From the NCBI RefSeq assembly GCF_006345825.1, contig NZ_VCIX01000087.1, forward strand, positions 338,738-402,737: 64,000 nt of DNA, read 5' to 3'. The stretch is from Paenibacillus paridis (GTDB lineage Bacteria; Bacillota; Bacilli; Paenibacillales; Paenibacillaceae). Shown here piece by piece: positions 16,942-25,656 of this stretch. The position numbers were made by a program, and so were the translations under genes. The stretch's first letter is position 1, and each line of letters starts with the position of its first letter. The notes under the pieces were generated by a model, which saw only the letters and a list, made by a program, of their open reading frames with translations, did not search any database and was not told the origin of the DNA.

Positions 16942-17319
16942 ATGCTGGAACTTGGGGATCGTATAAAATATCTACGAGAAAAATTGAATTGGACACAACC
17001 ACAGCTTTGTGAGAGAACAGGTTTAACCAAAGTTCAACTATCTAGATATGAAACGAATGATCGCAAGCCAGATCCAGATGCATTAAAGAAACTAGTAGAT
17101 GCCGTAGATACAAATGCTGATTACCTACTAGGTCGAACACACGATCCTTCACCTAATAATTCAGCAGTCATTGAATCCAGTTACTCCAATGTCGGACGTG
17201 CATTCTTAGGCGGAGCTGACAAATATAGTGAGGAAGAACTGGATCTTGCAAGAGCTGCAGCGAAAGCAGCTGTAGAAGACTATAGAAAAGCACAGAAAAA
17301 AAGAGACGCAAAATCGTAG
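16942..17319 (+). CDS. XRE-family HTH transcriptional regulator
   Basis: 125 residues from the ATG at 16942, which has GAGGT upstream and starts MLELGDRIKYLREKLNW; an earlier in-frame codon at 16867 lies inside the operators and is less likely. The helix-turn-helix spans about 5-60: LREKLNWTQPQLCERTGLTKVQLSRYETNDRKPDPDALKKL, in which the Q and the YE of the recognition region are typical of SinR/lambda-repressor folds. The C-terminal tail (about 75-125) is Glu/Ala/Lys-rich with EEELDLARAAAKAAVEDY, a probable dimerisation helix. It is followed 48 bp later by the exonuclease-TerD-HTH gene, and the two probably form one unit of a decayed integrative element. Confidence 0.88.
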   Translation: MLELGDRIKYLREKLNWTQPQLCERTGLTKVQLSRYETNDRKPDPDALKKLVDAVDTNADYLLGRTHDPSPNNSAVIESSYSNVGRAFLGGADKYSEEELDLARAAAKAAVEDYRKAQKKRDAKS

Positions 17320-17367
17320 TTATTAGCAACTCCCTCAACCGATGGGGAACCTATAAGGGGAACGGAC

Positions 17368-18849
17368 ATGAATTTTATCGCTATTGACTTTGAAACAGCA
17401 AACTCATCAAGATCAAGTGCCTGTTCAGTGGGTATTGTTGAGGTAGAGAATGGACAAATAGTTTTTGAGCAATCATGGTTAATTAATCCAAACCAACGGT
17501 TTGATGGTCGGAATATTGGTATTCATGGCATTACGCCTTCAATGGTTGAGGGCAAGCCTACATTTCAGCAATTATGGCCACAGCTTCTTCCGTATCTTCA
17601 AAACAAAAAAGTTGTAGCGCACAATGCATCGTTTGATATGAGTGTATTGCGTTACTGTATGGATGAGTATTCACTTCAATATCCTACTTTCAATTATTTC
17701 TGCACTTATTTGATCGGCAAAAGGCAAATTCCCGATATGCCTTCTTACAAACTTAATCTCATAGCCGAACACTTTGGTATACATTTAAAGCACCACGATG
17801 CTCAAAGTGACGCTCGAGCTGCAGCACTTATTTTATTGAAGTTTATGGAACAGGGTCAATTTACAGATATAATCCACATGTCAGAAACACAAGGATATGA
17901 AATAGGGGAAATTTATCCGGGCGGATACTCTCCATTTTCAGCACCGGCAAGCAAAGTTCACCGCTCATCTGCTATAGAAATACCGGAGAATCCGATTATT
18001 CCTATAGTGGAAATGAAAACTATTAAAAATTCAGGTTTAAAACTTATAAGCGGACAGAAGACAGATATAACAAAAAACCTTGATACGACTAAGTTATTAG
18101 TTGAAGTCAACTGGGACTTACTTAATCCCGAGATCGAAATTGACACTTCTGCTTTCCTGCTCTATGAGGATGGAAAATGCCAACGTGATGACGACTGCAT
18201 TTTCTATGGGAATCCTGATACTCGAAACGGATCAATTTCGTATTCAAAGATTAACTCCAATAAATCACAATTCAAAATTGCCTATGATAAACTGCCTAAC
18301 CAGATTCAAAAAATCTCCTTCACTCTGACCATCTATGAAGGAGAAGAACAAGAACATTATTTTAGTCATGTTGCTGAAATTACAATAAGTATTATTGACC
18401 CTTTAACTGGTAATGAACTTATGAAATTCAGCTTCGGAGAAGACTTAAGTAATGAAACTGCTATCGTCATTGCAGAAATCTATTTGTACAAAGGTGAGTG
18501 GAAGTTTAATCCAATTGGAAAAGGTTTTTTCGGTGGTCTTCGAGCCCTATGTGGAGAATTCGGTATTGATGTAAGTGACGAAACAAACGAAGCTGCATCA
18601 ACTAGCGAATCGATCCCACCCAAAGCAGTTTATGACTACGATGAAGCTTTTTATATTGGTCATAACGTAGAGCGTATCCGCCGAAGTCTAAGTTTCACTC
18701 AAAAACAATTAGCACTGCAGATAGGATACAAAAGCGCGAATCCAATATCAAGACTAGAGCGCGGCGAAGTCGAGCGTTTAACTCATGATCAGTTAATAAA
18801 GTTTGCTGAATCCTTGAAATGTAATATTAGACAATTATTAACCAAATAA
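17368..18849 (+). CDS. Three-domain fusion: DnaQ-like 3'-5' exonuclease, TerD domain and XRE HTH
   Basis: 493 residues. Residues 1-165 are a DEDDh exonuclease: FIAIDFETANSS (ExoI, Asp-x-Glu), VVAHNASFDMSVLR (ExoII), and HHDAQSDARAAA (ExoIII, His and Asp). Residues about 205-410 read as a TerD domain: LISGQKTDITKN, an acidic DTSAFLLYEDGKCQRDDDCIFYGN stretch like the calcium-binding loop of TerD, then FSFGEDLSNETAIVIAEIYL and GEWKFNPIGKGFFGGLRALC. Residues about 430-490 are a second XRE-type HTH (RIRRSLSFTQKQLALQIGY). TerD proteins act in tellurite, stress and phage responses; exonuclease plus TerD plus HTH suggests a DNA-associated nuclease with a sensing domain. The protein is unbroken, unlike many neighbours. 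GGGGAACGG precedes the ATG. Confidence 0.88.
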   Translation: MNFIAIDFETANSSRSSACSVGIVEVENGQIVFEQSWLINPNQRFDGRNIGIHGITPSMVEGKPTFQQLWPQLLPYLQNKKVVAHNASFDMSVLRYCMDEYSLQYPTFNYFCTYLIGKRQIPDMPSYKLNLIAEHFGIHLKHHDAQSDARAAALILLKFMEQGQFTDIIHMSETQGYEIGEIYPGGYSPFSAPASKVHRSSAIEIPENPIIPIVEMKTIKNSGLKLISGQKTDITKNLDTTKLLVEVNWDLLNPEIEIDTSAFLLYEDGKCQRDDDCIFYGNPDTRNGSISYSKINSNKSQFKIAYDKLPNQIQKISFTLTIYEGEEQEHYFSHVAEITISIIDPLTGNELMKFSFGEDLSNETAIVIAEIYLYKGEWKFNPIGKGFFGGLRALCGEFGIDVSDETNEAASTSESIPPKAVYDYDEAFYIGHNVERIRRSLSFTQKQLALQIGYKSANPISRLERGEVERLTHDQLIKFAESLKCNIRQLLTK

Positions 18850-18919
18850 AATGTAGCCTTTATAAGGCTATATTTTTTACTCTATAATAAGAACATGCGT
18901 TCTAGATAAGAAGGAATTC

Positions 18920-19487
18920 ATGCCTGGAATTAACTATAATCTCTATAAACCAACTGGATCAAGCATTAAAGATGTATATTTCAAAAATGTAACCTTTGAT
19001 GAAATTTTCGAAAACCATATCAAACATACAAATCTTAAAGAGAAAACAACACGCAGGCGCCAGAATGAATATAACCTTCATATCAAGCCACGATTTGGAC
19101 ATATGAAAGTGAAAGATTCCAACATCCAACATGCAATAAATTTTAAAACCTCGTTGGAAAAAAAACTTTGTTTCACTTAATAGCGCCATGACCGTGTACA
19201 GTAATTTCAAAAAATTGATCAACCATGCAATAAATTTTTCGTATTAAAGATCGACCCTACTTCTGCAGCAGGTTCAATTCAAAGAGTACGACCAAAGATA
19301 AATTTTATCAAGAAAGAAGATTTTAAACAGCGAATGATCGAAATAACATCGAATCTCCTAAAACTGCTGGCAGTGTAGGATATGTTCCCTCCCACCATTT
19401 ATAGCCGATATGCTTAAAGAGATAAAAAAGAATCCACAGAAAAAATCTACGGATTCAACGATTCGTTATATGTGTTCGGTGGATTAA
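18920..19487 (+). pseudogene. Decayed tyrosine-recombinase (phage integrase)
   Basis: The first 86 codons (MPGINYNLYKPTGSS) carry the SAM-like DNA-binding region of phage integrases, with TFDEIFENHIKHTNLKEKT and HIKPRFGHMKVKDSN. After a stop at 19180 the match continues in other frames (MTVYSNFKKLINHAI, then AAGSIQRVRPKINFIKKEDF). It ends with pieces such as FIADMLKEIKKNPQ and STDSTIRYMCSVD near 19487. The catalytic domain with the Arg...His...Tyr residues is mostly gone. It follows the exonuclease-TerD gene in the same direction and suggests those genes came in on an integrative element that can no longer move. Confidence 0.75.
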
Positions 19488-19502
19488 GTTTACGACTGAA
19501 TG

Positions 19503-19541
19503 AAAAAAGCCCCGCCTACCGTGATATACATCACAGCAGGC
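19503..19541 (-). terminator. Terminator of the suf operon
   Basis: On the minus strand GCCT-GTGAT and ATCAC-AGGC arms form a stem with internal mismatches, followed by GGGGC and six T. Confidence 0.75.
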
Positions 19542-19562
19542 AAGACCTTCCTCATGTTATTA

Positions 19563-20966
19563 TTATCCGATGGAGCCTTCCATTTCGAACTTGATGAGAC
19601 GGTTCATCTCTACCGCATATTCCATCGGCAATTCTTTCGTGAACGGCTCGATGAAGCCCATAACGATCATTTGCGTCGCTTCTGCTTCGCTCAGGCCACG
19701 GCTCATGAGGTAGAACAATTGATCCTCAGAAACCTTCGATACCGTTGCTTCGTGCTCAAGCGTAATGTTGTCGTTCAAAATCTCGTTGTAAGGAATCGTA
19801 TCCGAAGTCGATTCATTATCGAGAATGAGAGTATCGCATTTGATGTTCGCTTTCGCGCCATCTGAGTTGCGACCGAAGGAAGCAAGACCGCGGTACGTTA
19901 CTTTACCGCCATGCTTACTGATCGACTTCGAAATGATTGTAGAGCTTGTGTCCGGCGCAAGGTGAGTCATTTTCGCCCCTGCATCCTGATGCTGGCCTTT
20001 ACCGGCTACGGCAATGGACAATACCATACCTTTGGCTCCACGGCCGCGCAATACAACGGCTGGGTACTTCATCGTCAGCTTAGAGCCGATATTTCCGTCA
20101 ACCCACTCCATCGTTGCATTTTCATCCGCTACCGCACGTTTCGTAACCAGGTTGTAAATATTCGGTGCCCAGTTTTGAATTGTTGTGTACCGTACGCGCG
20201 CATTTTTCTTAGCCAAAATCTCAACTACTGCGCTGTGCAAGGAGTTCGTGCTGTATACTGGTGCCGTACAGCCTTCAACGTAGTGAACGGAGCTGTCTTC
20301 GTCAGCGATAATTAGCGTACGCTCGAATTGGCCCATGTTCTCGGAGTTGATCCGGAAGTAAGCTTGCAGCGGAACCTCGCATTTTACGCCTTTTGGCACG
20401 TAGATAAAGCTGCCGCCTGACCATACCGCACTGTTCAGCGCTGCGAATTTGTTATCATTCGGAGGAATGATCGTTCCGAAATATTCTTTCATCAGCTCAG
20501 GGTACTCGCGAAGCGCCGTGTCCGTATCCGTAAAGATAACGCCTTGCTTCTCAAGATCCTCTTGCATGCTGTGATAAACAACTTCAGACTCGTATTGAGC
20601 CGATACGCCGGCTAGAAACTTTTGCTCTGCCTCAGGAATACCCAGCTTGTCGAAGGTTTCTTTAATTTCGGAAGGAACCTCTTCCCAAGTTTTTCCTTGT
20701 TTGTCTGATGCGCGGACATAATATTGAATGTCGTCAAAATCGAGCTCATCCATGTTGCCGCCCCATTTAGGCATTGGCATTTTGAAAAACTGCTCCAGCG
20801 ATTTCAAGCGGAAATCCAGCATCCACGCAGGCTCGCCTTTAATTTCGGAAATCGTGCGAACGATTTCTTCCGTTAAACCTTTGCCTGATTCAAATACGGC
20901 TTTGTGCTCGTCACGGAAACCATACTTATAATCTTCCATTTCCGGCATTGATTTAGCCATGGTCAT
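19563..20966 (-). CDS. sufB: Fe-S cluster assembly scaffold SufB
   Basis: 467 residues, full length for SufB. It forms the SufBC2D scaffold complex on which Fe-S clusters are built before transfer to target enzymes in the cytoplasm. Seen in the sequence: the long beta-helix core with VEGCTAPVYSTNSLHSAVVE, where the Cys is the conserved persulfide-accepting position, and the C-terminal SufBD region with EDQLFYLMSRGLSEAEA. It is the last gene of sufCDSUB, 23 bp after sufU, and is followed by a terminator. The ATG at 20966 is preceded by GAGGAGCGTGA. SufD upstream is its paralogue and shares the YLMSRGIS end. Confidence 0.97.
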   Translation of the reverse strand: MTMAKSMPEMEDYKYGFRDEHKAVFESGKGLTEEIVRTISEIKGEPAWMLDFRLKSLEQFFKMPMPKWGGNMDELDFDDIQYYVRASDKQGKTWEEVPSEIKETFDKLGIPEAEQKFLAGVSAQYESEVVYHSMQEDLEKQGVIFTDTDTALREYPELMKEYFGTIIPPNDNKFAALNSAVWSGGSFIYVPKGVKCEVPLQAYFRINSENMGQFERTLIIADEDSSVHYVEGCTAPVYSTNSLHSAVVEILAKKNARVRYTTIQNWAPNIYNLVTKRAVADENATMEWVDGNIGSKLTMKYPAVVLRGRGAKGMVLSIAVAGKGQHQDAGAKMTHLAPDTSSTIISKSISKHGGKVTYRGLASFGRNSDGAKANIKCDTLILDNESTSDTIPYNEILNDNITLEHEATVSKVSEDQLFYLMSRGLSEAEATQMIVMGFIEPFTKELPMEYAVEMNRLIKFEMEGSIG

Positions 20967-20989
20967 TCACGCTCCTCTTTAATCTCGTT

Positions 20990-21421
20990 TTAATGTGATT
21001 CTTGCTGCTGCTCGATTCCTTTACGCAAGGCGTTCCACGCAAGGGTGGCGCACTTGATTCTGGCAGGGAATTTATTCACGCCCGAAAGTGCGTCAAGCTC
21101 CTCATATTCATCAAACTCGACCGGTTCGCCCTTCATCAATGCCGAAAATTTCTCAGCCATGTCCAGCGCCTCATCGAATGTTTTCCCTTTTACCGCCTCT
21201 GTCATCATTGATGCAGAGCTCATGCTGATCGAACAGCCTTCGCCGCTGAATTTCGCATCGGTAACTTTGCCTTCAACCACTTGAAGCTGCAGCGAAATGC
21301 GATCGCCACAGGTTGGGTTATTCAGGTTAATCGTAACCGAATCTTCATTCATCGTGCCACGGTTTCTGGGGTTTTTATAATGATCCATAATTACTCTGCG
21401 ATATAAATCATCCAATTGCAT
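20990..21421 (-). CDS. sufU: SufU zinc-dependent sulfurtransferase/scaffold-like protein
   Basis: 143 residues from the ATG at 21421, which has AAGGAG upstream and gives the standard start MQLDDLYRRVIMDHYKNP; the open frame itself runs up to 21454. The family's zinc ligands are visible: Cys and Asp in NPTCGD, Cys in GEGCSIS, Cys in RIKCATLAW. In Gram-positive bacteria SufU takes sulfur from SufS through this zinc site and passes it to SufB. Its start overlaps the sufS stop by 14 bp, consistent with coupled translation of the SufS-SufU pair. Confidence 0.96.
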   Translation of the reverse strand: MQLDDLYRRVIMDHYKNPRNRGTMNEDSVTINLNNPTCGDRISLQLQVVEGKVTDAKFSGEGCSISMSSASMMTEAVKGKTFDEALDMAEKFSALMKGEPVEFDEYEELDALSGVNKFPARIKCATLAWNALRKGIEQQQESH

Positions 21422-22634
21422 GACCGAAGAACTCCTTTGTTTGTAGTAAGGCATCGGCTAAGCGGTCAATTTCATCTTCTGTATTATATAAATAAAAGCT
21501 TGCTCTTGCTGTTGCCGATACATTCAGCCAGCGCATGAGCGGTTGGCAGCAATGATGGCCTGCGCGAATCGCAATGCCTTTCGAGTCAAGCACGGTAGCA
21601 ACGTCATGCGGATGCACGTCTTCCAAGTTGAAGGTAACGAGTCCAACACGGTTTTGCTTCGGACCATATAGCGTAACCCCATCAAGCGAAGAAAGCTTCT
21701 CATAAGCATAAGTGGCTAAGCGTCGCTCATGCTGATCGATCTCGTCTAGTCCGATCTCCTGCAGAAAGTCAATGGCCGCGCCTAGCCCAACAGCGCCAGC
21801 AATAATCGGCGTGCCGCCTTCGAAGCGGTACGGGATTTCTTTCCACGTTGATTCGTACAAATCAACAAAATCAATCATTTCGCCGCCATACTCAATCGGT
21901 TCCATCTTATTAAGCAATGCTTTCTTGCCATACAATGCGCCGATGCCCGTAGGACCACACATTTTATGACCGGAAAAAGCATAAAAATCAACATCCAAGT
22001 CTTGGAGATCGATTTTCATATGCGGCGTGCTTTGTGCGCCGTCTACAACCATAACGGCTCCATTGCGATGGGCGATTTGAGTGATCTCTTTGATCGGATT
22101 AATAAGACCGAGCACATTAGAAACGTAGGTCACGGAAACTACCTTCGTCTGCGGAGTGATCGTTTTCTCGATATCCTCCAAAGAAATCGTACCGTCAGGC
22201 TGCATCGGGATGTACTTCAAGGTCGCGCCAGTGGCTTTCGCCGCTTGCTGCCAAGGAATTAAGTTGCTGTGATGCTCCATAGGGGTAATGACAATCTCGT
22301 CACCTTCCCCGCACATTGAGCGTGCATAGCTGGAGGCAACTAGGTTCAACGCTGTCGTCGTACCGCGTGTAAAAATAATTTGCTCCGGTGCTCCGGCATT
22401 TAAAAACTTAGCTACCTTCTCACGCGCTCCCTCATAGGCATCAGTCGCCCTGGAGCCAAGCGTATGAACACCGCGATGAACGTTGGCGTTATCCAGCTCA
22501 TAGTACCGATTAACCGCATCAATGACGGAGCGCGGCTTCTGCGAAGATGCCGCGCTGTCTAGATAAACAAGCGGATGCCCGTTTATTTCTTGATGCAATA
22601 TCGGGAACTGCTCCCGAATCGCATTTATGTTCAT
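21408..22634 (-). CDS. sufS: Cysteine desulfurase SufS
   Basis: 408 residues, a group II cysteine desulfurase that uses pyridoxal phosphate to take sulfur from cysteine as a persulfide. The PLP lysine lies in FSGHKMCGPTGIGAL, and the persulfide Cys in IRAGHHCCQPLMRW. The start MNINAIREQFPILHQ is the usual one. Its ATG overlaps the sufD stop by 4 bp, and its own stop overlaps sufU, so sufD, sufS and sufU are tightly coupled. The sulfur acceptor should be SufU. Confidence 0.97.
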   Translation of the reverse strand: MNINAIREQFPILHQEINGHPLVYLDSAASSQKPRSVIDAVNRYYELDNANVHRGVHTLGSRATDAYEGAREKVAKFLNAGAPEQIIFTRGTTTALNLVASSYARSMCGEGDEIVITPMEHHSNLIPWQQAAKATGATLKYIPMQPDGTISLEDIEKTITPQTKVVSVTYVSNVLGLINPIKEITQIAHRNGAVMVVDGAQSTPHMKIDLQDLDVDFYAFSGHKMCGPTGIGALYGKKALLNKMEPIEYGGEMIDFVDLYESTWKEIPYRFEGGTPIIAGAVGLGAAIDFLQEIGLDEIDQHERRLATYAYEKLSSLDGVTLYGPKQNRVGLVTFNLEDVHPHDVATVLDSKGIAIRAGHHCCQPLMRWLNVSATARASFYLYNTEDEIDRLADALLQTKEFFGHAIG

Positions 22635-23938
22635 CCTTCTAGCTTCCTTTGGAGCAAGCTCTGAAGCTGACCGCGTACCGCTTCAACCGGAATTTCCGAT
22701 ACAACCGGTGCCAAGAAGCCGTAAATAATCAAACGTTCAGCGTCTTGCTTAGATATACCGCGTGACATCAGGTAATAGACCTGCTCAGGGTTTACTTGCC
22801 CAACGCTTGCCGCGTGGCCAGCAGTAACATCGTCTTCATCTATTAGCAAAATCGGATTGGCGTCGCCGCGCGCTTTCGGGCTCAGCATGAGCACCTTCTC
22901 GGTTTGTACACCGTTCGCTTTCGTCGCACCTTTCTCAATTTTTGTAATGCCGTTGATAATCGCCGAAGCGGAATCCTTCATAACTGCGCGGGTTACCATG
23001 TTGCTGTCCGAGCTTTTGCCAAAGTGAACGGCCTGTGTCGTCAAGCTGTTTTGCTGCGCGTTCTTGCCTACGCTGATAACCTTAGCGTCCGAAGTGGAGC
23101 CAGTGCCTTTAAGAATCGATTTCGTGTCTGACAACGTGTTGCCGTCATTCAAATCGCCGATGATCCATTCCATTTGGCCGTCATTTTCTATAACTGAGCG
23201 ACGGATCGACATATCGACGCCAGTCTCGCCCATATGATGAATCGAGCTGAACCGAACATGAGCGCCCGGCTTCACGAATACTTCAACCACAGATGGATGT
23301 ACGAATGGAGCGCTGCTAGCGCCTGGCTCAGATACAACGCAATCCACGTAAGTTACACGGCTATTATTATCTGCAACGATGAGAATATGCGGAGCAAATG
23401 TCGCTTCTGCATTATCATTGTAGAAAATAGCTTGCAGCGGCAGTTCTACTTCTACGTTCTTAGGAACATAGATGAATACTCCGCCATTCCAAATCGCCGA
23501 TTGAAGCGCCGTCAGCTTGTCTTCGTCCTTCGCTACAGCTTGGAACAAATATTTCTGAACGAGTTCGCCATGCTCCTTGCATGCGGTCTCCAAATCGGTA
23601 AAAATAACGCCTTTGCTTGCATACTCGCTCGCAAATTGATTCCATACAATGCCGGAATTGCGTTGTACTAGCAGGTTTTCAGTACCTTCCGTAACCAACT
23701 CGCGAACGACTTCAGGAAGCTCGCTAATGGCTCCAACTGGTGCTGGCTGCTCATATTGGCCAACAGCTGTTAAATTCCAACGTTCAATCCGAACCTTCTC
23801 CGGCTTTGGCCAGCCGAGTGTTCCGGCAAGCTCTGCCGATTCTCCGCGCAGTTCGACAAGCCAGTTCGGCTCGCCTTTGCTGCGTGCCAGCGCTTCAGCA
23901 GCTTGGCGGTTTGTCGGAGTAGTTAATTGTGTACTCAT
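22631..23938 (-). CDS. sufD: Fe-S cluster assembly protein SufD
   Basis: 435 residues, with the SufBD beta-helix core and the C-terminal stretch EQVYYLMSRGISKQDAERLI. It pairs with SufB and binds the SufC ATPase. The conserved His expected near the SufB-SufD interface may be that in TAGHAASVGQVNPE. It begins 21 bp after sufC with GGAGGCATAACGG before the ATG. It lacks any sign of truncation. The order C-D-S-U-B is the standard Gram-positive arrangement. Confidence 0.96.
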   Translation of the reverse strand: MSTQLTTPTNRQAAEALARSKGEPNWLVELRGESAELAGTLGWPKPEKVRIERWNLTAVGQYEQPAPVGAISELPEVVRELVTEGTENLLVQRNSGIVWNQFASEYASKGVIFTDLETACKEHGELVQKYLFQAVAKDEDKLTALQSAIWNGGVFIYVPKNVEVELPLQAIFYNDNAEATFAPHILIVADNNSRVTYVDCVVSEPGASSAPFVHPSVVEVFVKPGAHVRFSSIHHMGETGVDMSIRRSVIENDGQMEWIIGDLNDGNTLSDTKSILKGTGSTSDAKVISVGKNAQQNSLTTQAVHFGKSSDSNMVTRAVMKDSASAIINGITKIEKGATKANGVQTEKVLMLSPKARGDANPILLIDEDDVTAGHAASVGQVNPEQVYYLMSRGISKQDAERLIIYGFLAPVVSEIPVEAVRGQLQSLLQRKLEG

Positions 23939-23959
23939 CCGTTATGCCTCCTTCTCCGC

Positions 23960-24739
23960 TTAAGCCTGGCCGACCGTTTCGTCTACGATACCAAGTTCTT
24001 CTTTAACCCAATCATAACCTTCGTTTTCCAAACGCTGTGCAAGCTCAGGACCGCCGGATTTCACGATGCGCCCTTGCATCATAACGTGTACGTAATCCGG
24101 AGTAATATAGTTAAGCAACCGTTGATAGTGAGTAATGATCAAGAAGCCGCGATCTTTCGAACGCATAGCGTTAACGCCTTGCGATACGATACGTAGAGCA
24201 TCGATGTCAAGACCGGAGTCAATCTCGTCAAGCACGACGATTTTAGGATCAAGCAGCATCATTTGCAAAATTTCATTCCGTTTTTTCTCGCCGCCGGAGA
24301 AGCCTTCGTTCAGGTAACGGTGAGCGAACTCAGGGTTCATCTCAAGCTCCTTCATTTTGCTTTCCATTTTGCGGATGAATTTAATCAATGAGATTTCGTT
24401 GCCTTCGCCAAGACGTGCATTCAGTGCACTGCGAAGAAAGTCTGAGTTCGTTACGCCTGGAATTTCGCTTGGGTATTGCATAGCTAGGAATAAACCTGCA
24501 AGTGCACGCTCATCCACACCCATCTCAAGGATGTCTTCGCCGTCTAGTACAGCTGTACCTTCCGTTACTTCATATTTAGGATGTCCCATCAAAGCGGATG
24601 CCAGTGTAGATTTACCTGTTCCGTTCGGGCCCATGATCGCGTGAATTTCTCCACCTTTAATTTCAAGGTTGATTCCTTTTAAAATCTCTTTTCCGTCGAT
24701 AGCCGCTTTCAGGCCCTCGATGACAAAATGCGTTGCCAT
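23960..24739 (-). CDS. sufC: Fe-S cluster assembly ATPase SufC
   Basis: 259 residues, an ABC-type ATPase that drives shape changes of the SufBD scaffold. Walker A is GPNGTGKSTL, the signature GFSGGEKKRNEILQMM, and Walker B IVVLDEIDSGLD with the switch His in ITHYQRLLNYI. It is the first gene of the operon; a near-consensus promoter lies 66 bp upstream of the start, overlapped by 10-bp repeats (see the regulatory entry). CTTGGAGGGA precedes the ATG. Confidence 0.97.
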   Translation of the reverse strand: MATHFVIEGLKAAIDGKEILKGINLEIKGGEIHAIMGPNGTGKSTLASALMGHPKYEVTEGTAVLDGEDILEMGVDERALAGLFLAMQYPSEIPGVTNSDFLRSALNARLGEGNEISLIKFIRKMESKMKELEMNPEFAHRYLNEGFSGGEKKRNEILQMMLLDPKIVVLDEIDSGLDIDALRIVSQGVNAMRSKDRGFLIITHYQRLLNYITPDYVHVMMQGRIVKSGGPELAQRLENEGYDWVKEELGIVDETVGQA

Positions 24740-24804
24740 AATATGCTGATCCCTCCAAGGTTGGTTTAATTCGCTCAGTCACATCTATATAGAATAGACT
24801 TTCT

Positions 24805-24840
24805 ATTATAGAGTGATTCTCAATGATTCTCAATAATCAT
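24805..24840 (-). promoter_or_regulatory. suf operon promoter with phased operator-like repeats
   Basis: On the minus strand: -35 TTGAGA (24828-24833), a 17-bp spacer and -10 TATAAT (24805-24810). Two copies of TGAGAATCA (24824-24832 and 24814-24822) spaced exactly 10 bp, plus ATGATTA upstream, overlie the -35 box and the spacer. The repeats look like half-sites of an iron-type regulator such as Fur, but they are direct rather than inverted; the regulator is unknown. Confidence 0.7.
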
Positions 24841-24930
24841 TTTAATATAGTTTTTGTTATAAATCAATGCGAGAGGCCACGATTAGCTGAATATGTCCTT
24901 TTTTCGAAAGGAATTGCCCCTCCTGTCGCC

Positions 24931-25509
24931 TTACGCGAGCGCCTGCTTGATCTTCAAAATTTCAGCTTGCAGTTTAGTCTCATCTACAACTTGAACCCGT
25001 TCTGGCGCGTCAAATCCATCTTCCAGTCTTACCCAAGATTTGCATCCGTTATAAGCGGCTCTCATCGGAATTTCTATCGGCTCACTGAGGCGATACACTC
25101 TCAGCACCAACACATGGAGCGGCTTGGTCTTCTTCCAGCGCAATCTTTCCTCTGCAAAAGTATCCGTCCAAATGTGCATGTCACGCAAACGATCCAGCGT
25201 TTCCTGATCCGTAACCTCAATATCCTCCACAACCTCCGCGTAAGCTTCAAGCTTAACGGATTCCAGGTTTGCCGCCCCGCCCACAAGCGTATCATCCAAT
25301 TGATCAGCATACTGTTCTTTCAACAGATGCTTTTTTTGGTGCTCGTAAGCCGGCATCAAGTAAAAATTCGGGCTCATCAGCTGAAAATCTCGTGTTTCTT
25401 CAATAATACCGCCTTTGCGCATGACGATTATTTGCTGCCCTTCTGCAAGTGCGCCTACGCTTACCGCCCATTCTTTCAGAGCTATGGGCTGTATGTTATT
25501 TTGTGCCAT
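24931..25509 (-). CDS. DUF1802 family protein
   Basis: 192 residues matching the DUF1802 family: it starts IQPIALKEWAVSVGALAEGQQIIVMRKGGIIEETRDF and contains FYLMPAYEHQKKHLLK, the usual landmarks, and WVRLEDGFD near the C-terminus. The length is normal. Function is unknown; the N-terminal part resembles a nucleic-acid-linked fold only by loose analogy. It is divergently transcribed from mtnK, with 147 bp between them, and runs toward the suf promoter. GGAGGAAGCATACTG precedes the ATG. Confidence 0.88.
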   Translation of the reverse strand: MAQNNIQPIALKEWAVSVGALAEGQQIIVMRKGGIIEETRDFQLMSPNFYLMPAYEHQKKHLLKEQYADQLDDTLVGGAANLESVKLEAYAEVVEDIEVTDQETLDRLRDMHIWTDTFAEERLRWKKTKPLHVLVLRVYRLSEPIEIPMRAAYNGCKSWVRLEDGFDAPERVQVVDETKLQAEILKIKQALA

Positions 25510-25656
25510 CAGTATGCTTCCTCCATCAAACTCGTTTATAATAGTTCATATTATATCAAATGAGGGTATTCCAAGGCGAAATAATATACATTATACTATG
25601 TTGAGATGAATACTGGGCATTGCTGCCCTACTACTATAAACCGGAGGTGGACAGCC

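Noticed and set aside
24823..25563. 246-codon plus-strand open frame
   Set aside because: Antisense to the DUF1802 gene and starting within the suf promoter; no start signal or domain.
25510..25656. Possible SAM (S-box) riboswitch before mtnK
   Set aside because: Methionine salvage genes often have one, but the gap is only 147 bp, shared with a divergent gene, and no S-box core or terminator stem is visible.
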